5,855 nucleotides of DNA from an uncultured Bacteroidota bacterium (GTDB taxonomy: Bacteria; Bacteroidota; Bacteroidia; NS11-12g; UBA955): the NCBI GenBank assembly GCA_903959115.1, contig CAJBVU010000246.1, forward strand, positions 1 to 5,855, given 5' to 3'. Positions 1-5,319 of this stretch are shown here, piece after piece; position 1 is the stretch's first letter, and each line of letters opens with the position of its first letter. The notes under the pieces were generated by a model. That model was not told the DNA's origin and made no database searches. It saw only the letters and a program-made list of their open reading frames with translations. The position numbers and the translations under genes are program-made.

Positions 1-97
1 GAGAATCGTATTTTCCCACGATTTCATGGCCGCGTTCAATGGCCAATCTTTCAATGATTTGACCCATTTTCCCGTAGCCGATTAACAATATTTTCAC
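1..97 (-). CDS. dapB: 4-hydroxy-tetrahydrodipicolinate reductase, N-terminal part (partial at left edge)
   Basis: Only the first 32 codons are present; the gene continues beyond the left edge. The reading begins at a GTG (97-95) and gives an N-terminus starting MKILLIGYGKMGQIIERLA. The GYGKMG segment (about residues 7-12) after a hydrophobic beta strand is the dinucleotide-binding loop (GxxGxMG type) of DapB, and the following IERLAIERGHEIVGKYDS fits DapB of Bacteroidota, whose N-terminus is shorter than that of E. coli. DapB is a cytosolic enzyme that reduces the dehydrated dipicolinate intermediate with NAD(P)H on the route to diaminopimelate and lysine. No in-frame ATG lies nearby that would keep the first strand, so GTG is the best start. 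It has no Shine-Dalgarno sequence and is divergent from mltG across 92 nt. Family assignment rests on the nucleotide-binding end only; another small Rossmann reductase cannot be strictly excluded. Confidence 0.85.
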   Translation of the reverse strand, partial: MKILLIGYGKMGQIIERLAIERGHEIVGKYDS

Positions 98-189
98 AAT
101 ACAAACCTAATGGATTTTCTGGCGGAACGCGAGGATTTACTGCGATAAATGTGTGAATTACAACTAAAAAATTGCAATTTTGTATAAGT
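98..189. promoter_or_regulatory. dapB-mltG divergent intergenic region
   Basis: This 92-nt gap separates two divergent starts and must hold the 5' signals of both genes, unless either is driven from elsewhere. On the minus strand TAGGTTTG (109-102) is an exact match to the Bacteroidota -7 consensus TAnnTTTG, only 4 nt before the dapB GTG. No TTTG sits at the expected -33 distance, so promoter function is uncertain. On the plus strand CAATTTTG (175-182) is a seven-of-eight match, 7 nt before the mltG ATG. A perfect palindrome at 168-181 overlaps it. Confidence 0.4.
168..181. repeat. 14-bp perfect palindrome upstream of mltG, possible operator
   Basis: AAAATTGCAATTTT reads the same on both strands, with its centre between 174 and 175. 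It lies 8 nt upstream of the mltG ATG and overlaps the -7-like box CAATTTTG. A repressor bound here would block that box, but no regulator is known from this window. By simple base odds such a palindrome falls in a 92-nt gap about once in a hundred or fewer, with AT-richness raising that, so chance remains possible. The shared TTGCAA core also occurs next to the nuoA start. Confidence 0.35.
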
Positions 190-1227
190 ATGGGAAAGAA
201 ATGGATCTGGGCTTTGGTCACTCTAGTTGCTCTTATAGTGGGTTTGAAATTTTGGTTGCTGCCGAATTGGTATTCCACAAATAGCAATAACGTTGCGCTG
301 ACGTATGAAACACCCATTTCCTTTGACAAGTTCGACGCGATGGTGAAGGACAAAACCGGTTTGACAACCCCATTGTCTTTCGCTAAAATTGCAAGTTGGA
401 AAGGGTTGAAATTAGATGCTGACGGTACATCAACTTTGGTTATCCGTCCCAAAACAAGCTTTTGGAGTTTGATAAAACTCCTAGTTCGTTATCAGCGTGA
501 GCAGAAAATGGTGACAATACTAAGCCATTGGGATTACAATCAATTTCAAAGACAATTGTCAAAGCAATTTGATTGGTCCCCAACTCAATTGGGTGAAGAA
601 CTCATGGATCCCACCAACCAAAAGCGCTGGAATGAACAAACATGGCTCAAAGAGAAGGGGTTGGATTCATATAATTGGCAAGCCATCGCTATACCCAATT
701 CATACATGTTTAAAAGGACGGCTACACCCATTCAAGTATTGGATAGATTAGTGAAAGAGGCCCATGACTTTTGGACAAAAGAGCGGATGTTGGCAGCAAG
801 CAAATTGGGTTTGACACCCGTTGAGGTGGTGAAATTGGCTTCTATCGTAACAAAAGAAAGCAATCACGTTCCTGAGTATGGGAAAATTGCATCCACTTAT
901 AAAAATCGTTTGAAAATTGGCATGCTCCTTCAAGCGGATCCAACAGTGGTTTTTGCTAGAGGCAGAGCGGGTAGGGTGTTGAATCGGGATACAAAAATCG
1001 AATCGCCATATAACACATATTTATATACTGGTTTGCCCATTGGAGCACTATGTATTCCTAGCCTGAATGCCATTGATTCCTGCTTATTTGGGGCACAGTA
1101 TCCATATGTTTATTTCTGTGCAAAATCTGATCTAACGCCGCAGCATGATTTTGCGATCACGTTGGATGAGCACAACAAAAACGCCCAGCGATTCCACCGG
1201 GCGTTAAATGCATTGAAAAAGAATTAA
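190..1227 (+). CDS. mltG: Endolytic murein transglycosylase MltG (YceG-like)
   Basis: The 345-residue product cleaves nascent peptidoglycan glycan strands in the periplasm and is thought to set strand length by releasing them from synthases. A short cytoplasmic MGKK is followed by one membrane helix (about residues 5-24), giving an inner-membrane anchor. The C-terminal YceG domain is clear: LASIVTKES (216-224) carries the predicted catalytic glutamate E223, matching E218 of E. coli MltG. It is followed by NRLKIGMLLQADPTV (239-253) and SPYNTY-x4-GLPIGALCIPS (272-291). In the last block the usual GLPPGPI is GLPIGAL, a mild divergence. The N-terminal half (about 36-140) should be the LysM-like region but is poorly conserved. 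The length is normal for the family. ATG 190 is preferred over an in-frame TTG at 172, because the helix follows directly and the extension lies inside a palindromic promoter-like stretch. It converges with the secreted-protein gene, leaving 7 nt. Confidence 0.93.
   Translation: MGKKWIWALVTLVALIVGLKFWLLPNWYSTNSNNVALTYETPISFDKFDAMVKDKTGLTTPLSFAKIASWKGLKLDADGTSTLVIRPKTSFWSLIKLLVRYQREQKMVTILSHWDYNQFQRQLSKQFDWSPTQLGEELMDPTNQKRWNEQTWLKEKGLDSYNWQAIAIPNSYMFKRTATPIQVLDRLVKEAHDFWTKERMLAASKLGLTPVEVVKLASIVTKESNHVPEYGKIASTYKNRLKIGMLLQADPTVVFARGRAGRVLNRDTKIESPYNTYLYTGLPIGALCIPSLNAIDSCLFGAQYPYVYFCAKSDLTPQHDFAITLDEHNKNAQRFHRALNALKKN
1174..1205 (-). terminator. Probable intrinsic terminator of the T9SS-cargo gene, inside the mltG 3' end
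   Basis: Read on the minus strand, AACGCCC (1205-1199), a 12-nt loop and GGGCGTT (1186-1180) form a 7-bp stem, and the 3' arm runs into TTTTTGTTG (1181-1173). This is a GC-rich hairpin with a T-run, starting about 30 nt after the stop codon of the minus-strand gene. On the plus strand the hairpin is followed by AAATGCATTG with no T-run, so it would act mainly in one direction. The stem sits within codons for the last residues of MltG. The loop is longer than in strong terminators, so efficiency is uncertain. Confidence 0.5.
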
Positions 1228-1234
1228 TCCGAAC

Positions 1235-2023
1235 TTATTGTTTGATGAATTGCTTGCAGATAGCCGTTTGATTTTCTGCGATGGCATTCACGAAGTACAA
1301 ACCGTTTGAAAGATTTTCGATGTTTACATGGTCGATGTTGTTACCCGAGAAAACGACCTTGCCATTTTGAGACATGATTGTCACTTTGCTAATCTTAGCA
1401 GAGAACTTTATTTCATGTGAGGCAGGGTTTGGATAAACCGAAAAGCTGTTAAAATTTGCCAAGGAATTAATATTTGAAGAGGCCGCTGCAGGGAAACTCA
1501 ATGAAGTTTTTACCACTTGATCGCCATTATCATTTCCACTGGCGTTAGAAACAACACCTGAAGCATAAATTGACACCGTGCCAGATGCAGTAGCGGGTGC
1601 TGTCCAGTCGAAATACCATACCCCAATTCCAGGTGTATTATGACCACAAATACTACGGTTTCCGCTGGCGTAAATACTTGTACCGGTAGAATTGCCACTC
1701 ATCGTTCCAATTCCTGCATTGCTACTATTAATCACCGTAGCTTGAAATCCTTTTTTGATCGAAGTACCGCCCATTTTGATTCCGATTGTATAGGTTTTAC
1801 CTGGAGTATATTCTGTGGCCGCAGAAGCAGTTGACTTATCGATTACGGTAACTACAATATCACCTCCTAAATTGGCAGTTCCGCCATGACATGCAGAACA
1901 GTTTCCGGATGATCCAGGGGCATTCGTTCTGTCGCCACCAGGTCCGCTAGCATTGCTCGAATTGACAACAACCAAAATCGCACCGGCTATTATGGCTAAA
2001 GTAGTTCTAATGTGTTTTTTCAT
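1235..2023 (-). CDS. Secreted CxxCH protein with T9SS type A sorting domain
   Basis: The 262-residue precursor starts at ATG 2023 and has three parts. First, a Sec signal peptide: MKKHIR, a hydrophobic core to about residue 20, and probable cleavage after SSNA (residue 25). Second, an exported domain opening GPGGDRTNAPG and CSACHGG (C42, C45, H46), then a beta-rich Gly/Ser/Thr region with a WYFDWTAP segment (about 143-150). This resembles Bacteroidota proteins with a reeler-like 'choice-of-anchor V' domain. Third, residues 190-262, with YPNP (197-200), KVTIMSQNGKVV and LSNGLYFV, the hallmarks of a type A Por secretion tail. The protein is therefore expected to cross the inner membrane by Sec and the outer membrane by T9SS, ending on the surface or outside. 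The single CxxCH could bind heme c, but no methionine or second-histidine ligand is obvious, so this is inference. A longer frame to 2128 is rejected because it would translate through the promoter. The gene is divergent from nuoA. Its function is unknown. Confidence 0.85.
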   Translation of the reverse strand: MKKHIRTTLAIIAGAILVVVNSSNASGPGGDRTNAPGSSGNCSACHGGTANLGGDIVVTVIDKSTASAATEYTPGKTYTIGIKMGGTSIKKGFQATVINSSNAGIGTMSGNSTGTSIYASGNRSICGHNTPGIGVWYFDWTAPATASGTVSIYASGVVSNASGNDNGDQVVKTSLSFPAAASSNINSLANFNSFSVYPNPASHEIKFSAKISKVTIMSQNGKVVFSGNNIDHVNIENLSNGLYFVNAIAENQTAICKQFIKQ

Positions 2024-2038
2024 AGTATTCTTAATCAA

Positions 2039-2070
2039 CAAAAATATGAGCGAGGCGCCAAATTCCCAAA
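2039..2070 (-). promoter_or_regulatory. Bacteroidota-type promoter of the T9SS-cargo gene
   Basis: On the minus strand TTTG (2070-2067) is followed by 20 nt and then TATTTTTG (2046-2039). This matches the Bacteroidota housekeeping consensus of TTTG near -33 and TAnnTTTG near -7, with ideal spacing. The start site would fall about 4-5 nt later, near 2035, giving a leader of roughly 12 nt to the ATG at 2023. It is the best promoter match in the window. Confidence 0.6.
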
Positions 2071-2138
2071 TGGCAAAAAAGTTGTCAAAAAATCTCATTT
2101 TTAATTCAATAATATACCCAAGGCTCAAAGTGATTTAT

Positions 2139-2151
2139 TAGATTTGCAAAT
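2139..2151 (+). promoter_or_regulatory. -7-like box and TTGCAA palindrome at the nuoA start
   Basis: TAGATTTG (2139-2146) matches TAnnTTTG exactly and ends 7 nt before the nuoA ATG. The 10-bp palindrome ATTTGCAAAT (2142-2151) overlaps it. If the box is used, transcription would start about 2-3 nt before the ATG, leaving almost no leader. There is no TTTG at the -33 distance (2115-2118 reads TACC), so either the promoter is activator-dependent or the match is fortuitous. Confidence 0.4.
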
Positions 2152-2153
2152 AG

Positions 2154-2519
2154 ATGAATACACCAAACGATTACTTACCCATCCTGATACAAATTGGTGT
2201 CGCTGTGGGATTTGTAGTGCTCACTTTGGGCGTTTCCCATTTGTTGGGTCCCAATAGAAAAACTGCTAAACGAGAAGACAATTTTGAGTGTGGTATTGAA
2301 AATCAGGGCAATGCGAGATTCCCTGTTTCTGTAAAGTACTTTCTGTCAGCCATTTTGTTCGTACTTTTTGACGTAGAAGTAATCTTCTTTTATCCCTACG
2401 CCGTCAACTTTAAGGAAATGGGCTGGTCTGGATTTGGCGCAGTCGTAGCCTTTGTTGGATTCTTCTTGATGGGTTTTATTTATGTTTGGAAACGTGGTGC
2501 CCTTGAATGGGAAAAATAA
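2154..2519 (+). CDS. nuoA: NADH-quinone oxidoreductase subunit A
   Basis: This 121-residue membrane subunit sits beside the quinone entrance of complex I in the inner membrane and helps join the membrane arm to the hydrophilic arm. Three transmembrane helices are visible, at about residues 9-31, 60-83 and 93-111. Between the first two lies the loop with FECGIENQGNARFP (44-57), whose cysteine C46 and flanking glutamate are hallmarks of NuoA/ND3. The second helix carries FDVEVIFFYP (72-81) with conserved D73 and E75, corresponding to the acidic pair D79/E81 in E. coli NuoA. The length is typical of bacterial NuoA. It is the first gene of the nuo cluster, 6 nt ahead of nuoB, and follows a promoter-like box almost directly. 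Confidence 0.97.
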   Translation: MNTPNDYLPILIQIGVAVGFVVLTLGVSHLLGPNRKTAKREDNFECGIENQGNARFPVSVKYFLSAILFVLFDVEVIFFYPYAVNFKEMGWSGFGAVVAFVGFFLMGFIYVWKRGALEWEK

Positions 2520-2525
2520 AAAAGT

Positions 2526-3071
2526 ATGGTAAAAGTTGTTGAATCACCCCAAGGATTAGAAGGACAAGGTTTCTTCGCTACCTCATTGGATAAAGTCATT
2601 GGATTGGCACGCGCCAATTCTATCTGGCCTCTGCCTTTCGCGACATCGTGCTGTGGTATCGAGTTCATGGCCACCATGGGAGCCAATTATGATTTGGCGA
2701 GATTTGGTTCTGAGCGGTTGGCGTTTACACCCCGACAAACAGATTTATTGATGGTGATGGGTACCATTTCGAAAAAGATGGCCCCGGTCCTTAAGCAAGT
2801 TTATGATCAAATGGCCGAACCTAAATGGGTATTGTCTGTAGGGGCATGTGCCTGTTCAGGTGGTATTTTTGATACCTACAGCGTTTTGCAAGGAATAGAT
2901 AAGGTAATTCCAGTAGATGTCTACGTTCCTGGTTGTCCGCCTCGCCCCGAGCAAATCATTGAAGGATTGATGAAAATACAGGAATTGGCTAAAAACGAAA
3001 GTCTTCGCAGAAGAGATACCGATGAATATGCCAAAATGCTAGAGAGTTATAACATTGAACAAGCCAAATAA
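2526..3071 (+). CDS. nuoB: NADH-quinone oxidoreductase subunit B (cluster N2)
   Basis: This 181-residue subunit (the PSST homologue) binds [4Fe-4S] cluster N2, the last iron-sulfur centre before quinone. All four ligand cysteines are present: the adjacent pair C42-C43 in SCCGIEFM, C108 in GACACSGG and C137 in YVPGCPPRPE. DLARFGSERLAFTPRQTDLL (56-75) and MAPVLKQVYDQMAEPKWV (85-102) are standard family blocks. C110 is an extra cysteine where E. coli has asparagine and is not a predicted ligand. The charged tail after about residue 155 (KNESLRRRDTDEYAKM and onward) is less conserved. The ATG at 2526 has only an A-rich stretch upstream and no Shine-Dalgarno motif. It is cotranscribed with nuoA (6-nt gap) and nuoC (8-nt gap). 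Confidence 0.98.
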   Translation: MVKVVESPQGLEGQGFFATSLDKVIGLARANSIWPLPFATSCCGIEFMATMGANYDLARFGSERLAFTPRQTDLLMVMGTISKKMAPVLKQVYDQMAEPKWVLSVGACACSGGIFDTYSVLQGIDKVIPVDVYVPGCPPRPEQIIEGLMKIQELAKNESLRRRDTDEYAKMLESYNIEQAK

Positions 3072-3079
3072 GTAAAATC

Positions 3080-3571
3080 ATGAATAACGAGATCTTAATG
3101 GCTTTCATCAATGAGAACACGAATAACTCTGCGGTTTGTTCAGTAGATCAATACGATATGCTGAATGTCAATATCACAGCGGATCAATTGATTGATTTGG
3201 TTGATGTATTGAAGAACAAGCAGGGTTTTATTTACCTCACTGATATTTGTGCTGCGCATTACCCCGAAAAGGTGGGTGCAGAATTCGAAGTGATTTATCA
3301 CTTGCATAATCTCATCGAAAATCAACGTGTTCGATTGAAAGTGGCATTGGCTGAGTCTGATATCAATATTCCAACCTTAACGGTCCATTTTGTTGGGGCC
3401 AATTGGATGGAAAGAGAAACGTTTGACTTTTATGGCGTAAACTTCGTAGGTCACCCTGACTTGCGTAGAATTTTGAATATGGACGATATGGATTATCATC
3501 CCTTGCGTAAGCAATATGCATTGGAAGATGAAACGAGAACCGATAAAAACGATACATTCTTCGGACGATGA
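3080..3571 (+). CDS. nuoC: NADH-quinone oxidoreductase subunit C (30 kDa subunit)
   Basis: This 163-residue protein is the 30-kDa scaffold subunit of the connecting module of complex I and binds no cofactor. The family signature ERETFDFYGVNFVGHPDLRRIL spans residues 111-132 and is followed by HPLRKQYALEDETR (140-153). It is a separate gene, not fused to nuoD as in E. coli. The first ATG (3080) is used here; an in-frame ATG at 3101 would remove seven residues (MNNEILM) with little effect on the fold, so the exact start is uncertain. The stop overlaps the nuoD start as ATGA (3568-3571), indicating translational coupling. That suits two subunits assembled together. Confidence 0.96.
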   Translation: MNNEILMAFINENTNNSAVCSVDQYDMLNVNITADQLIDLVDVLKNKQGFIYLTDICAAHYPEKVGAEFEVIYHLHNLIENQRVRLKVALAESDINIPTLTVHFVGANWMERETFDFYGVNFVGHPDLRRILNMDDMDYHPLRKQYALEDETRTDKNDTFFGR

Positions 3572-4788
3572 GCGAGTTAATTATTAAAAGTACCGGTCAA
3601 ATGATCTCCACTGAGACCATCGATGGCGATATAGCAACCCTAAACCTAGGACCAACGCACCCGGCAACCCATGGTATCTTTCAAAATATTTTGAAAGTGG
3701 ATGGAGAGCGCATTTTGAGTGCCGAACCTACCATTGGTTATATTCATAGAGCCTTTGAAAAACTGGCCGAACACAGGCCCTACAATCAAATCACCCCAAT
3801 AACCGATCGTTTAAACTACTGCTCTTCACCTATCAATAACATTGGTTGGCACATGACAGTCGAAAAACTAGCTGGGATTGAAGTGCCAAAGAGAGTGGAT
3901 TACATGCGTGTGATTGTTATGGAATTGGCTCGTATCGCAGATCACTTGGTTTGTAATTCGGTGATTGGTGTGGATACAGGTGCCTTAACAGGATTTACTT
4001 ACATGTTCCAAGAGCGTGAGAAAATCTATGAATTGTATGAAGAAATTTGCGGTGCCCGTTTAACAACCAATTTGGGTAGAATAGGGGGATTTGAGCGCGA
4101 TTTTAACGATATTTTTCATGCCAAATTGAATGCCTTTTTGAAAGAGTTTCCTGTCAACTTTGATGAGTTTGACCGTCTGCTTACCCGAAACCGTATTTTT
4201 ATGGATCGTGTAATTGGCGCCGGACCTATCACAGCGGAGAGAGCCGTTGAATATAGTTTCTCAGGCCCAAATTTGAGGGCCGCAGGTTTGGATTACGACG
4301 TGCGTGTGATGAATCCATATTCAAGCTACCAAGATTTTGATTTTAGTATCCCTGTTGGAAAAGATGGTGATACCTATGATCGTTTCGTGGTACGTCAGGA
4401 AGAAATTCGACAGAGCCTAAACATCATTCGTCAGGCCTTGGATAAAATGCCTGCGGGTGATTTCCATGCCAACGTACCTGAATTTTATTTGCCTCCAAAA
4501 GAAGAAGTATATCGCAGTATGGAATCACTCATTTATCACTTTAAAATTGTGATGGGTGAAACTACAATTCCTGCCGGTGAAGTTTATCATTCCGTAGAAG
4601 GTGCCAATGGTGAGTTGGGTTACTATTTGGTGAGTGATGGCGGTCGTACCCCATATCGTCTGCATTTCCGCAGACCATGTTTTATTTATTATCAAGCTTA
4701 TCCAGAAATGATTGTGGATTCAGTACTCAGCGATGCAATTTTAACGATGAGTAGTATGAACGTAATCGCTGGTGAGTTAGACGCTTAA
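3568..4788 (+). CDS. nuoD: NADH-quinone oxidoreductase subunit D (49 kDa, quinone site)
   Basis: This 406-residue subunit forms the quinone-reduction pocket together with NuoB and descends from the large subunit of [NiFe] hydrogenases without its metal site. Visible blocks are LGPTHPATHG (27-36), GYIHRAFEKLAEHR (57-70), ITDRLNY (78-84), CGARLTTNLGRIGGFERD (161-178), SGPNLRAAGLDYDVR (232-246) and GELGYYLVSDGGRTPYRL (348-365). H35 and Y84 are 49 residues apart, the spacing of the quinone headgroup contacts His59/Tyr108 in bovine and His38/Tyr87 in Thermus, so they are the likely equivalents. The protein ends GELDA, where many homologues end in ...DR. The length is normal and the reading frame is intact. 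The start overlaps the nuoC stop by 4 nt; nuoE begins 10 nt after the stop. Confidence 0.98.
   Translation: MSELIIKSTGQMISTETIDGDIATLNLGPTHPATHGIFQNILKVDGERILSAEPTIGYIHRAFEKLAEHRPYNQITPITDRLNYCSSPINNIGWHMTVEKLAGIEVPKRVDYMRVIVMELARIADHLVCNSVIGVDTGALTGFTYMFQEREKIYELYEEICGARLTTNLGRIGGFERDFNDIFHAKLNAFLKEFPVNFDEFDRLLTRNRIFMDRVIGAGPITAERAVEYSFSGPNLRAAGLDYDVRVMNPYSSYQDFDFSIPVGKDGDTYDRFVVRQEEIRQSLNIIRQALDKMPAGDFHANVPEFYLPPKEEVYRSMESLIYHFKIVMGETTIPAGEVYHSVEGANGELGYYLVSDGGRTPYRLHFRRPCFIYYQAYPEMIVDSVLSDAILTMSSMNVIAGELDA
3678..3697. repeat. 20-bp perfect palindrome within nuoD
   Basis: CTTTCAAAATATTTTGAAAG reads identically on both strands, ten base pairs per arm with no spacer. It lies about 110 nt into nuoD, over codons 37-44 of the stretch IFQNILKV. 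It could be a protein-binding dyad; as RNA it would fold poorly without a loop. A perfect 10+10 palindrome is expected well under once in a window this size by simple base odds, though AT-richness and codon use raise this. Confidence 0.4.
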
Positions 4789-4798
4789 TCGTATCGTT

Positions 4799-5317
4799 GT
4801 GAGTCAAGAGAATATTCAATTACCAGAAGATTTGTTGCAAGAAGTGGGGCGACAAATTGCGAAATTCCCAGAAGGGATGCAGAAAAGTGCTTTGTTGAGC
4901 GTTTTGCATATCGCACAAGCCCATTTTGGTCATTTATCTGAACCCGTGATGGATTATGTCGCCCGATTGCTACATATTTTACCCATCGAGGTGTATGAAG
5001 TGGCGACCTTCTATTCGATGTACGATACCGTTCCTGTGGGAAAGGTGAAATTGGAAGTTTGTCGGACAGGTCCATGTATGATTGAAGGCGCAGAAAAAAT
5101 CGTATCGTATATAGAGAATAAACTGGGTATCAAAGACGGTGAAACCACCGCCGATGGAATGTTTACCCTAAAAACAGTAGAATGTCTTGGCGCATGTGGC
5201 TATGCACCGATGTTGCAAGCCGGAGAGAAGTTTCATGAGCACCTTACCGAAGCCAAGGTCGACGCATTAATCGAACAGTATCGTAATAACCCTAAAGCCA
5301 ATTATTTGGGCCTATAA
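4799..5317 (+). CDS. nuoE: NADH-quinone oxidoreductase subunit E (24 kDa, [2Fe-2S])
   Basis: This 172-residue thioredoxin-fold subunit of the NADH-input module carries [2Fe-2S] cluster N1a beside the FMN in NuoF. The four ligands are C88 and C93 in CRTGPC, then C129 and C133 in CLGAC; the spacing is identical to that in E. coli NuoE (C92, C97, C133, C137). The helical N-terminal domain with the block VYEVATFYSMYDTVPVGK (65-82) is also typical. The start is a GTG at 4799. The first in-frame ATG (residue 27) would remove the first N-terminal helix, so GTG is strongly preferred. There is no Shine-Dalgarno motif. It is separated from nuoD by 10 nt and from nuoF by 2 nt, so translational coupling is likely. 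Its presence together with nuoF argues for a complex I that oxidises NADH. Confidence 0.97.
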   Translation: MSQENIQLPEDLLQEVGRQIAKFPEGMQKSALLSVLHIAQAHFGHLSEPVMDYVARLLHILPIEVYEVATFYSMYDTVPVGKVKLEVCRTGPCMIEGAEKIVSYIENKLGIKDGETTADGMFTLKTVECLGACGYAPMLQAGEKFHEHLTEAKVDALIEQYRNNPKANYLGL

Positions 5318-5319
5318 TT

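Larger units (their letters stand above)
2024..2153. promoter_or_regulatory. Divergent intergenic region between the T9SS-cargo gene and nuoA
   Basis: This 130-nt AT-rich gap has no credible gene. Its left part holds a full TTTG-N20-TAnnTTTG promoter pointing left; its right end holds a -7-like box pointing right into nuoA. The two signals are about 70 nt apart, so the two transcription units need not share regulatory sites. Confidence 0.6.

Noticed and set aside
172..189. TTG start extending MltG by six residues (MQFCIS).
   Set aside because: The extension lies in the palindrome and -7-like box, and ATG 190 directly precedes the signal-anchor helix; TTG starts are rarer.
51..452. 133-codon minus-strand open frame across the dapB start and the mltG 5' end.
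   Set aside because: It is out of frame with dapB, antisense to mltG, and its translation shows no recognisable domain; a shadow frame.
1256..1279. GCAGA/TCTGC inverted repeat as a plus-strand terminator for mltG.
   Set aside because: A 5-bp stem with a 14-nt loop and no T-run after it; too weak to call.
2024..2128. Upstream extension of the secreted protein to a start at 2128.
   Set aside because: It would put 35 residues, including a second hydrophobic stretch, before a normal signal peptide, and it would translate through the well-matched promoter at 2070-2039.
4780..4798. Frameshift at the nuoD end that might hide a normal DR terminus.
   Set aside because: No single-base change gives an obvious DR ending in register, and the length and spacing to nuoE are normal; a plain substitution is simpler.
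4785..5075. 96-codon minus-strand open frame opposite nuoE.
   Set aside because: Antisense to a gene with intact cluster ligands, and no recognisable domain; other short antisense frames in the window are dismissed for the same reason.
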